The notes beneath the pieces were generated by a model, which worked only from the letters and a program-made list of their open reading frames with translations, was not told the origin of the DNA and searched no databases. This document shows positions 1 through 9,800 of a stretch of DNA of 24,210 nucleotides, piece by piece. Made by a program: the position numbers and the translations under genes. Positions within the stretch are counted from its first letter, which is position 1. The number at the start of each line of letters is the position of its first letter. The stretch comes from a virus, in the IMG/VR virus record IMGVR_UViG_3300010151_000158, positions 1-24,210 of that record, one strand, 5' to 3'.

Positions 1-790
1 TCCAAAATGGACCAGAACCTTCAATCGGCACCCATTCACCATTAATGTATTCTAATAGTTCGGATTCAATCCAATTACCATCTTCATCAATTGCATTTCC
101 ATCGGCCCACATATTATCATCAATACCAAAAGCATCTTCAGCAAAATCCCACCATTGACCTCTGTACCAAGTAGTATCTAATATCATAGCATCAAATCCA
201 TATACTGGATGTTGTCTATGTTTAGCACCTATGCTGATATGAAATTTATCATTTAATATTCCTGGTGTCCATTTTAATCTTAAATCACCTTGTCCATAAT
301 TGATATCTTCCAATCCTAATTCTGTCCAACCAACTTTAGCCATCGCCCAATCACCAATATATCTAACCCAATATTCTTGATTAACATAATCATCACCCCA
401 TTGGCGACCTTCCGACCATTTAATTAAATATTCCCAACCCTTTACTGGACCAAATGTAGCACTTTCGTTATAATTTTCTTCAGAACCCTCGTACCAAGTA
501 CCACCATTTCCTGCGTTCTTAACACCTCGTTTTGGTTCATACTTAAAACGACCAATTTTCCTCAATCCAAATGACTTTTGAAAATCTGGTTTTAACTCAC
601 CTTCAGTTCTTTCAACTAATAAATCTCCAGTAGATAAACCACCAACAATAGCAAATCTATCGTCTTGATATCTTGGTGCATTTAAACTGAAGCTCGCATA
701 AGCCGTGGAATACTTAAAGAATTTCCAAAGTTCGTTCTCCGCAAACAAAGATGAGGTCATCAACAAACCCAATATAATCTTCTTTAACAT
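1..790 (-). CDS. Signal-peptide protein, probably secreted or envelope-associated (partial, runs off left edge)
   Basis: The start codon at 790 is preceded by a good Shine-Dalgarno (AGGAG, 7 nt away). The reading frame stays open to the window edge, giving 263 residues; the C-terminus is missing. Residues 1-17 form a classic Sec signal: a Lys pair, a hydrophobic core (IILGLLMTSSLF) and an Ala before ENELWKFF. The mature part is rich in Trp, Tyr, Phe and Gly, with alternating patterns such as NQEYWVRYIG and GDLRLKWTPG, which suggests a beta-rich, perhaps barrel-like or surface protein. I have an unverified impression of similar proteins in other marine phage genomes but know no function. It is the last gene in the run of structural genes and has its own candidate promoter. 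An exported protein is unusual for a virion gene. It could be a host-envelope modifier or a lysis or exclusion factor; that part is inference. Confidence 0.8.
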   Translation of the reverse strand, partial: MLKKIILGLLMTSSLFAENELWKFFKYSTAYASFSLNAPRYQDDRFAIVGGLSTGDLLVERTEGELKPDFQKSFGLRKIGRFKYEPKRGVKNAGNGGTWYEGSEENYNESATFGPVKGWEYLIKWSEGRQWGDDYVNQEYWVRYIGDWAMAKVGWTELGLEDINYGQGDLRLKWTPGILNDKFHISIGAKHRQHPVYGFDAMILDTTWYRGQWWDFAEDAFGIDDNMWADGNAIDEDGNWIESELLEYINGEWVPIEGSGPFW

Positions 791-831
791 CTGTTTTCTC
801 CTATTAAAATTAACTTATATTACTATACAAC

Positions 832-839
832 TATAAATA
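832..839 (-). promoter_or_regulatory. Candidate phage promoter element TATTTATA before the signal-peptide gene
   Basis: On the minus strand the 64-nt gap between the stop at 855 and the start at 790 contains AATATTTATAG, whose core ends 42 nt before the ATG. The same sense-strand motif at similar spacing occurs before four other genes in this window. No clear -35 box is visible. The assignment rests on recurrence, not experiment. Confidence 0.45.
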
Positions 840-854
840 TTAAAAAATATTTTT

Positions 855-1889
855 TTAGACATCAAATCTAACTACTACGGTAAAACCTTCCCCTGTGTCA
901 CGTTTTACTGGTCTACCTAATTTACTAATAGCTAATAACTCATTTTTATCGTTGTAAAGACCAACAGTAGTTACATATGGAGAAAAATCGGAATGTGTAG
1001 TTGCGTTTATAGCAAATTCTGTAGCTTTATAACTTGTTTTTACAGAACCACTTCCACCAGATGGATTATCTCCAGGTGCGAAGACACTATGAATTGCGGG
1101 CGACCCATTAAAAACATTTATACTACCACTTCTACCCGCTGTTGCACTAATATTCATCGTTTTATTAAATTCTGTTTTACCTATATTACAATATATTTCA
1201 TGTTCATATATAGTATGAGTAGCTTTATAATCCAATTCCCAACCATCTGTACCTTCACCACGACCCGTTTGACCATATGAACCAGTATCTGTAATACAAA
1301 TTAAACCTTGTTCATAAAAAACATTACCAACCGCACTACCACTACCTTTTGCAGTTAATTTAGAATCATCAAAACTACTACTAACAAACGCGGCGAAACT
1401 AGCCGAATATGTGTTGTCATATAAATTACCACGACCATCGTCATATAAAGTAAAAGTTTGTGAAGTACTATCGTCTGTTAACTTAACACTACCAGGCTTT
1501 ATTTGTTCACCATATAATTTTTGTGGAACAGATATAACATTTACTTTGTGATGTATATTACGAAAGGTTTTATTTGTATCTGAATTACCAAAACTATGAT
1601 ATGGTTTGTTACCATCTCTATAATATAAATGTCTAATAGACCAATAAGTTGGAATCTTATAGAATGTTCCAAGACTATATGGGTCTTTACCTAAACTTTT
1701 GGATACCTCATTGAATGCTCCAAATGAATGTGAAGCTGCCTGATGTTTATCAAAATTATGTTTACTACCCGAAATACCCTCTATAGAATAAACACCACTT
1801 CCACTATCAGCATTTGTGAATGTGAAATCTTTATAAGTTTTAAAGGGCGTTATTAAAACATCGTGTGGGGCGAGATTCTTAAATATCAT
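855..1889 (-). CDS. Virion structural protein with shared C-terminal VTTVGLYN domain
   Basis: This 344-residue protein starts at an ATG preceded by GGAAAGGG. It is dominated by Ser, Gly, Thr, Asn and Tyr, and it lacks a signal peptide, membrane helices and enzyme motifs, all typical of tail or capsid-decoration proteins. Its last 40 residues (YVTTVGLYNDKNELLAISKL, then a Pro-Val and ending VVVRFDV) match the end of the upstream neighbour at 1908-3095. The two therefore share a C-terminal module, while their N-terminal parts look unrelated. I believe this module recurs in marine myophage structural proteins, but no precise function is known to me. It lies 18 nt downstream of that neighbour and is probably co-transcribed with it. 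A role in tail fibre or baseplate periphery is inferred from position. Confidence 0.7.
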   Translation of the reverse strand: MIFKNLAPHDVLITPFKTYKDFTFTNADSGSGVYSIEGISGSKHNFDKHQAASHSFGAFNEVSKSLGKDPYSLGTFYKIPTYWSIRHLYYRDGNKPYHSFGNSDTNKTFRNIHHKVNVISVPQKLYGEQIKPGSVKLTDDSTSQTFTLYDDGRGNLYDNTYSASFAAFVSSSFDDSKLTAKGSGSAVGNVFYEQGLICITDTGSYGQTGRGEGTDGWELDYKATHTIYEHEIYCNIGKTEFNKTMNISATAGRSGSINVFNGSPAIHSVFAPGDNPSGGSGSVKTSYKATEFAINATTHSDFSPYVTTVGLYNDKNELLAISKLGRPVKRDTGEGFTVVVRFDV

Positions 1890-1907
1890 GGTTGCCCTTT
1901 CCGTTTA

Positions 1908-3095
1908 TTAGAAGTCTAATTTGACTTTGATAATAGCTTCCCTGGCGTAAGATTTCAATAAAGGTTTACTTAGTTTAGCAACAGCTAATAGTTCATTTTC
2001 ATCATTATATAGACCTACGGTTGTAACATAAACTTTTGGGTCTTTGTGAAATGATGGAATAGTTAATGAACCATCGGATTGTGTAAAGAAAGTTGGATTA
2101 GCACTAAAGTTGTATCTTTTATTCCGAACTCTACAGAAATAATGAGTTGAAGAAATATTTTCTTCTCTACGGGCTTGGAATTTAGCTCCACCATTCAATG
2201 AATCAAGAAATTTCCTATTATTATCTTCACTACCCAATACAGTTCTTGCAGTTGCCATTGAACAACTTGCGTCAAGTTGAGCGGCACTTAATACAAAGAT
2301 ACCTAAGTCTGGATAAAATAATCCAAGACCACCACCTGGTTGACTTGTAGCCGCCGTATTGATTTCGGCTAAACCACTAGCAATAGAACCACTAACAATG
2401 TTAAATACTCTACCACCTTTATTTACTGATGGGTCAAGTGTTGCACCACTATCATCAATTAACTTTGGAACGTGACCAAGAGTATGACCAGCACCAACAG
2501 CCGCACCTAAACTTGAACTTAGTTGTAGTTCCCAATTACCTGGGTCAACTTTTTCACGAATACGACTTCTGTTAATCGTGATGAAATAACAATCGTCAGC
2601 GTCAACACTACCAGCCATTGTAAATTTCTTATCATTTGGTGTCAATAAAATATTTCTGAATTGTGAATATATAGCTTTAGTAGACGCATTATCACCACTA
2701 CTTGCCGCACTACCACTACCAGCATAATGACCATACGCAATACCAAATTGAACTTGAGCCGTTGAATCAGCTGGGTCATTTTTGTATATATCTCTATAAT
2801 AATCACCACTACTAGCACTTTGTGTAGATGAAGTATAGAAAGAAGTTAGACTTGAAGTACTTTCAGACCACAATACCGATGAAACGGCTTGTTTCATATT
2901 TTCAAGTATATCATTTTCAGGGTCAAAGACCGTATATATACTTGGTTTTGTAACAGGAGCTGGTCTTCCAATTCCCTTTCCGAGTAGTTTGGACGCTACG
3001 GCTAGACCACCAATTCCTTTTCCAGACTTTACAGCTTCTTCAATCTGTATAAGTTCTTGGGTTGATAGTCCCTTTTTCTTTTTCATCTTAGCCAT
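1908..3095 (-). CDS. Virion structural protein, lysine-rich N-terminus and VTTVGLYN C-terminal domain
   Basis: This 395-residue protein starts at an ATG with an AGGAG ribosome site about 9 nt upstream. The N-terminus is strongly basic (MAKMKKKKGL), followed by a short helical, Gly-rich segment and then a long Ser/Ala/Gly-rich beta-type region. Near the C-terminus it carries NGGAKFQARREENISSTHYF, FCRVRNKRYNFSANPTF and finally YVTTVGLYNDENELLAVAKL, ending VKLDF. The last 40 residues are homologous to those of the downstream gene at 855-1889. I recall similar proteins in T4-like marine phages annotated only as structural. The basic N-terminus could dock onto an acidic virion partner or nucleic acid (inference). 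It follows the 217-aa gene after 13 nt, so the two are likely one transcript. Confidence 0.72.
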   Translation of the reverse strand: MAKMKKKKGLSTQELIQIEEAVKSGKGIGGLAVASKLLGKGIGRPAPVTKPSIYTVFDPENDILENMKQAVSSVLWSESTSSLTSFYTSSTQSASSGDYYRDIYKNDPADSTAQVQFGIAYGHYAGSGSAASSGDNASTKAIYSQFRNILLTPNDKKFTMAGSVDADDCYFITINRSRIREKVDPGNWELQLSSSLGAAVGAGHTLGHVPKLIDDSGATLDPSVNKGGRVFNIVSGSIASGLAEINTAATSQPGGGLGLFYPDLGIFVLSAAQLDASCSMATARTVLGSEDNNRKFLDSLNGGAKFQARREENISSTHYFCRVRNKRYNFSANPTFFTQSDGSLTIPSFHKDPKVYVTTVGLYNDENELLAVAKLSKPLLKSYAREAIIKVKLDF

Positions 3096-3108
3096 TTTTT
3101 ATCTCCTA

Positions 3109-3762
3109 TTAATTCGCAGTTACGTTGACTGGTACATCAGCGTTAACCGTAAGTGGTATCGTTACAGTAGCACCCGTTTCGTTACCAACAATGGTGACTT
3201 GTGTAGTTATATTCGCAGACAATGTTCTTGCAATTAAATCAACAGACTTAGCTACGATAGTAATAGTATTTTTTCTATCATCATCACCAATAAAAGTTGG
3301 TATTGTAGCTCCTTGAGCCGAAACTTCACCACCAGCCGATACCATCATTCTACAAGAATCTGAATTATGTAGTACAAATGTATATCCAAGAGTTGCATCT
3401 GAAGCATTTCTTGTATTTGGTGATAGAGTTTGTTTAATACCAGCCTTTTGGAAAGTAAGTGACGCAGTTGTCATTTCTAAGATAGGCATCTTCGCCGTAT
3501 TCTTAGGTAGTGTTACCAACTTATACCGCATCATCTGATTTTCATCAGGTATTGCCTCTAATAGTGGCATGTTTTCAATTACCGCTCCGTAATAATTAGT
3601 ACCATTTGGGTTTGTTACATCCCACAAGGTATAATCAATCTCATCGTCAGCTAACGCGAATTTGGTAATTTTAAATTCGTTCCGTCCGCGTGCTAATAAC
3701 TCTCGACCTTTCTTTGTTAGTATCGCGTCTACAGTTGTTGAAGAATTATCTAAAAATCCCAT
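3109..3762 (-). CDS. Conserved virion structural protein (MGFLDNS family)
   Basis: The 217-residue product begins MGFLDNSSTTVDAILTKKGR and continues with LLARG and FKITKFALADDEIDY. I recognise this N-terminal signature from structural proteins of marine myophages, where function is not established. The C-terminal third (about residues 150-217) alternates hydrophobic and Thr/Val residues and ends in TVTIPLTVNADVPVNVTAN, consistent with an Ig-like or other beta-sandwich domain. The ATG is preceded by CTGGAGA. It is the first gene after the giant protein gene and has two candidate promoter motifs in the 112-nt gap before it, so it probably begins a separate late transcript with the two genes that follow. 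Confidence 0.72.
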   Translation of the reverse strand: MGFLDNSSTTVDAILTKKGRELLARGRNEFKITKFALADDEIDYTLWDVTNPNGTNYYGAVIENMPLLEAIPDENQMMRYKLVTLPKNTAKMPILEMTTASLTFQKAGIKQTLSPNTRNASDATLGYTFVLHNSDSCRMMVSAGGEVSAQGATIPTFIGDDDRKNTITIVAKSVDLIARTLSANITTQVTIVGNETGATVTIPLTVNADVPVNVTAN

Positions 3763-3791
3763 GTTTGTCTCCAGTGATTTTAATTTTGTTA

Positions 3792-3800
3792 TAATAAATA
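3792..3800 (-). promoter_or_regulatory. Candidate phage promoter element TATTTATTA (proximal)
   Basis: The minus strand reads GAATATTTATTATAAC here, with the core ending 30 nt before the ATG at 3762. It matches the motif seen before four other genes. The adjacent TTATAAC could also serve as a host-type -10 box, so the exact polymerase specificity is open. Confidence 0.45.
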
Positions 3801-3842
3801 TTCGTCATCACAATTTTTATGAAAATAACTTTTTCGTTCATA

Positions 3843-3850
3843 TATAAATA
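3843..3850 (-). promoter_or_regulatory. Candidate phage promoter element TATTTATA (distal)
   Basis: A second copy, ATGATATTTATATATG, lies about 50 nt upstream of the proximal copy, just past the stop codon of the giant gene. Its spacing to the start codon (about 81 nt) is longer than for the other copies, so it is either a tandem promoter or chance in AT-rich DNA. Confidence 0.3.
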
Positions 3851-3874
3851 TCATGTATTATGTTTTTCGTGTTA

Positions 3875-6800
3875 TTATTCCACCGTTAATTGTGAATCTC
3901 CCGATATGTTTGTTGTTAATACGGTAGGTGAAGTAATTGTGATTTCAATTGCTTTCTTTCCGTCTGTTGTTGTATCATCAGTTTGTTTACATCCCTTATA
4001 ATACAAATTTTGTAGAGCTGTTGTACTCTCATAAATAGGTGATATGTCAGAAACATCTAATGAAGATGATTGTGCATAAAATCTTTTGTGTGCTTTTACA
4101 TTAGTATTACCACCCCTATAATATTCTACACTTGAAGTGAAAAAATAATTTTCTATAAGGTGATAACTATTTGGTCTTGAACTACTAATAAACGGAACCG
4201 TTACTTCTTCCATTATAGATTTCCCATTCTGACCACCAGTGATACCACCAGACTTTATACGTGACTGACTATATTCAGTATCTCCCCTTGTTTTAGTATT
4301 AAAACTATATAACGATGGAGTATTAAATACATCATATGTTTTTATTTTTGTAGATGAATTTGGCCCATCAACTAATACATTTGAAAAATCTTCATAACTA
4401 CCAGAAAAGGTTAATGCATCTGAATTTATATCTATATTATCATATAATTCAAGTCTATACAATCCACTAAACCCAGGATACATAGATTCACTAACAAACC
4501 CTTCTTTATCAATAAATTCACCACCAAATGCTGGAGTTAATGATTGACTTGTAAATCCTTGGTGATAATCAGTTGTACCTGTAGCACCAGGATATATAGA
4601 CTCACTCGCAAATCCTTGATAATAATCTGTAGTACCAGTAAATGCCGGGGAAACAGACTCACTCATAAATCCTTGATAATAATCTGATGAACCCATAGTA
4701 GCAGGATACATTGATTCACTTGAAAATCCCTCGTAATAGTCAGAAGTGGCACTAGCTGTTCCAAATCCCATTGACATAGAATTTTCAAAGTATGGATTTT
4801 CAATTGTTGGGTAATCCATAAATTTTACTTTATTACGTCTTAAAATATTTTCTTCAATTAACGTACCTAATGTCGGATTTGCTCTAGCAGGAATTAAAGT
4901 TTTTACTTGTTGAAAAAGAGCTTTATCAAAAAACTTTAATACTCTCAAATAATCCCAAAAATTATTTGGTGAATTATATTTTTGGAAGTATTGGTCTCGT
5001 ATAGTTTTCAATCCACTATAATAAGTTTTATACTGGTCTCGTGGGTCACCTATATAATCGGAAATGTCAAGGTTACCTACAGAAAAGATTATATCTTCGT
5101 TTATAACATCAGTTGGAGCAAAGTAAATACCAAGTTTATTAGAATCAGTACTTTTTAAATCGAATGCACTAACTTCATTTCTACTATCTATTGATAATTT
5201 AGTACCATAAATTAATTTATTTTCTTCTATTCTAACTTTTGTAGCTCTTCTATTTTGTCCACCTATTTGTGGTACTAACATTTCTGTTACATCTTCTGTA
5301 TTATCGTAACTATTTCTATCTGGATAATTTTTAGCACTACCAGATTGTACATAACTTTGGTCAGCACTTGTATCAGTTATATCTACAGAACCAGTTCCAT
5401 GATTTACATATTGATAGAATGGATATCTTAAAACTAAATCGGTATAAGACGCTGACGGATGGTTACCATCATACGCTTTTGGAGCTCTAACATGGTTATC
5501 AAATCGTGATTCTGATAATGGACTATTCCAATATCTAAATTCCATCATCGAACCAGTAAGTTGATGACCAAACTCATTTCCTGACTTACCACCAATATAT
5601 CCAGCACCATCTTGTTGGAATCTATTATTCATTCCTTGTGGAGCACCACCACCACGACCATCTATATTCAAACTTGCAGAAGATTGAAGATAAATTCTAT
5701 GTCTTGTAGCGTCATATTTTTTAACATATAAATTATAATTAATATTTCTACTATTACCATCATCTACCATAACCTCGCCACTAGCAGAAACTCGATTTAA
5801 CATGACAGAATAAAATTCATTGTCAAATATTGGTAACACAGATGATGATATAGCCGCGGTAGAAGAACTACCTGTTATAGCAAAAGATACATAACCATAA
5901 TTGTCTGTACCAGAACCAGATGGTTCTAATCTTAATGCCCAATCAGTACCTTTTTGGAAAAGTACTTGATGATTACTACCAGATGATACGGCTCTAAATC
6001 TTAATTCTATCGTATCTGGTACTCTACCAGAATTTATATCATCAACCCAAGTTGTTTCTACATTTTGATTACCAAAGAAATTTAATGACCTTGTAAATTT
6101 ACGAGTTATTTCGAAAACTGGATTTTGGTCTGAAAGATGTGGGCCACCATATTCTCTAACTCTCAATATTGATGATGGTAATCCATAACAATTTATTAAA
6201 CCCTTTAATGCACGAGATGTACCTTTTGATTTCAAAAAGAATGGCATATTAACTAATATTCTATTCCAAATTTCTCGTGTAATATCTCTTTCAGTTTCGG
6301 CCGATGATTGTAAAGCTACATTATCAGAACCAGACACTTGGACACCGAGAGCGTATTCTGGTAAACTAATTAAAGATTTACCATCATAAACTTTCCAACC
6401 CGACGCTTTAGCTACTTGATGTACTAAATCTCTCGATAATCCCTCATCAACTTTGTTAGTACGATGATTTATATCAGTTAAAGCTTTTGTATACAACCAT
6501 ATGTCATCAAAATGGTGACCTACCATGTCAATAAACTTTAAAAACTCTGTATTGTCATTGTCATCACGTATATGTAGTGGTAAATTATTAAACAATCTAT
6601 CAAGATTATTTCTATCATATAAAGATGCACTATCATCATTTCCAAGTTTCCAACTTCTATATTGACTCGATGTTGTATGACTCAGAACATATGGATTGAG
6701 TAATGTTCCGGCTCCACTTGATTTTGGCCAACTCGTATCATAAAACTCACCAAGTGAACTTGATTCATACGATGATGATTGATAATAAAGATATTTTTCA

Positions 6801-9800
6801 AAACTATCAAAATTATTTTTTATATCCCAAATATTTCTTTCCGTACTTTTTATATCATCCAATGACGCACTAACAGAATTATAAGATTGACTAATACTCG
6901 TATAATGTTCTATTCGTTTTATTTTATATTCAAAATTATCATATCTTTTTTGTATAGAACTAAATTTTACAAAGTTTTCGTAATTAGTATAATCGTGATT
7001 CAATTCTACACTCAAATCACTTTGACTAATAAATTTATTTTCAAGATGTGTAGATATTTCAGTATTTGATGAAACAAGTTGTTCTCTTGTTTTAAAATCT
7101 GTTGCTTCAAATTCTATTTTATCCGCTATAACTTCAGAATTAAAAGATGCATTTCTTAATACAATACCATCTACTTTATCGTCTACAAAATCAATTAATT
7201 GAATATCTTGTTTTGTGGATGGTAACATCTCTCTTGATACATGAACAAAGTTTTTCTCTTCTATATCAACGGGCAATGGTTCGTACAATTTATAAACCAT
7301 AGCGTGTGGATAATTTTTCCAATTCAACTTATCACTTCTAAAGTTAGTTACTAATGAAAATTTATTGTTACCTAAATTTATAAGTGTTCTTAAATCCCTC
7401 TTTTCTTTTAATCTCCAATTAGATTGTGCTCTTTTAAATGGATATTCCCACTCCTGTCCCTCTAACCAAGTACCTTGTTCTTCTTCATTGGGTGCTGGTG
7501 TACCTGGATTTCCCCACACGTGACCAGTTCTTATAGCTTCTTCACCCCAACTCCTATCTACCGTAATTAAAGAAGAATCGTCATCAATTAATTCGGCGTC
7601 TGTTATTTGTGCAACATAAGATTCATAGGTTGGAATATATTTTACATCATCAATGTATATAACTTTAGATATAGTACTAATGTTTCCACTATTATCTCGT
7701 ACACTCGCTTTAGCTACATAATGACCAGATTCTTGATATCTGTGTGATTCAGTAAATGTTTCGTTATCATAATATTTTTTATCTTCTAATTCAACATCCT
7801 TTTCTATAATATTAGAACCATCTCCGAAATCAAATTCATATTTGACAATTTGACTATCTACATCTTTAGCACCAATAATAAAAGTAACTTCATTTTCTTT
7901 ATCGGAACTATCTTCTTCCAAACCATGGGCATACATGACAAGTTCTGCGGCCTCATTTGGTAAAATAACAACCTCTTTACTTGCTAATTTAGTATATGTA
8001 TCTATTCCATCAGACCACAATGTAGTTACTGTTATTTGATAACTACCAGCCGACTTATATGTGTGACCTGGTATTGGTGACTCACCATCAACTTCATCAA
8101 ATTCACCATCACCCCATTCCCAAAGATTACGTACAATATGTGGTTCTGCTTTAACGGCTATTTTCTTTTCATACCCATCTACATCACCATCGGCATATTT
8201 TATAAAAATATTAGTTGAATAAATACCAGGTTGCGTGAATGTGTGTTCAAATGGTTCCATAAAACCTGGTTCAAGTATTTGTTCTTCCCAAATTCCATCT
8301 CCCCATTGCCACAAAACACTTACAGCTAATTTAGGTACATAAAGACACGGGTCGTTTTCATCTTCAGTAACAGCTAGTGGCCACCAATTCCAAGCTCTAT
8401 CATCGGTACAACCAGTTACTTTCGCTTCTGGAATTATTTGTTGAAATGGATATGGTGGAAATTCTGCTATTGCGAATGGTGATATTGTTCTATTACTATT
8501 CAACCAAGTTTGATAATCTAATAATTGTTGTTGTGAAATCTGACCAGCCGCGACCGCACCAGTGAACCAATCGTATAATTCGTGTGCATCTCTATATACT
8601 GGAATATCACCATCCATAACTTGATACATATCCCCAGTCTCTGCATCTGTCTCATATAGTGGCATTGAATCCCAACCATATATCTCTGTCCAAGTTACAA
8701 CTTCTTCTTCAACCGCTGTTACGGTGTTATTAAATTCATCTACTCGTAATTCCCACTCATCTAAATTTTCTTGTAATTTCTGCGACGTTGGTACATTAAG
8801 AAGTTGCATTAAATCACCACGTGTGGGTTCGGTAGTTCCTTCGTAATATAATGACCAATCTCCTCCATTTTCGGCTTCTAATATCGCCCAATACATATCT
8901 CTTACGTCTTCGGCCGAATAGACTCGCATATCGCTCTGACCTGCGTTAACAATCGTATCGGCAAATAAACCAACATGGTCGGGAGCACCATCTGGTACAT
9001 CATATGAACCAATTTGAAATACAAATGGTCTAATCATTATTGTTGCAATTCTAGCTACTTGGAATCCACTATTTTTCCAATCGGTATATGCCTCTATATC
9101 GGCGGGTGTAAGTGTTCCAATTGTTAATGCATTTTGTAACCAAGCGGCGGATAATAAAACTCCTGGGTCTATTATTTGTCCATTACTAAATTCAAATGGT
9201 ACTAAACCAAGACTTTCAAAATAACCGGCCGTATCATCAACTTCTCTAATATCATTAATAGGAACAAAAAATGCACCTAACCAATTTGGTAACGCGTCTT
9301 CGAGTGGCGGTTCAAATTTTACATCAATCCTATCACCTGGTAAAAATTCAAACGCTACATCATCCCCAATTTGTTTTCCTCTTTCTTCAAGTAAAAGCGC
9401 GTCACCTGGATGGCCACCATCAATGGTCACCATCACATCACTTTCTTGTATATTATATTTAGAGTTTGGGCTACCATCAGGAAGACCAAGTATTTCAATA
9501 TATTCTGCTTTCGTATCTGTGTACGCCGATATTGTTTCGTCAATTATTATTTCTTCTACGGTTGTATTTATTTCATATTGTGATTTAACCGTAGGTGAAT
9601 TAGTTTGACCTTCTATTGTAAATGCATTTCCATTAAAACCACTAACAACATACTCTGTCTCGCCCCAACTAATTATATCACCAATTGCAATATTATATCT
9701 TGATGATGCATTCATCAAAACGGCTCGTCTACTCTCTGCTAAAGCGGCTGCAGTATCATCAGTCACTTCTTGCGCAAACAAATCAAAAGCCGATGAGAAC

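Noticed and set aside
842-855. Perfect palindrome AAAAAATATTTTTT just after a stop codon
   Set aside because: A pure A/T stem is too weak for a convincing intrinsic terminator and can arise by chance in such AT-rich DNA.
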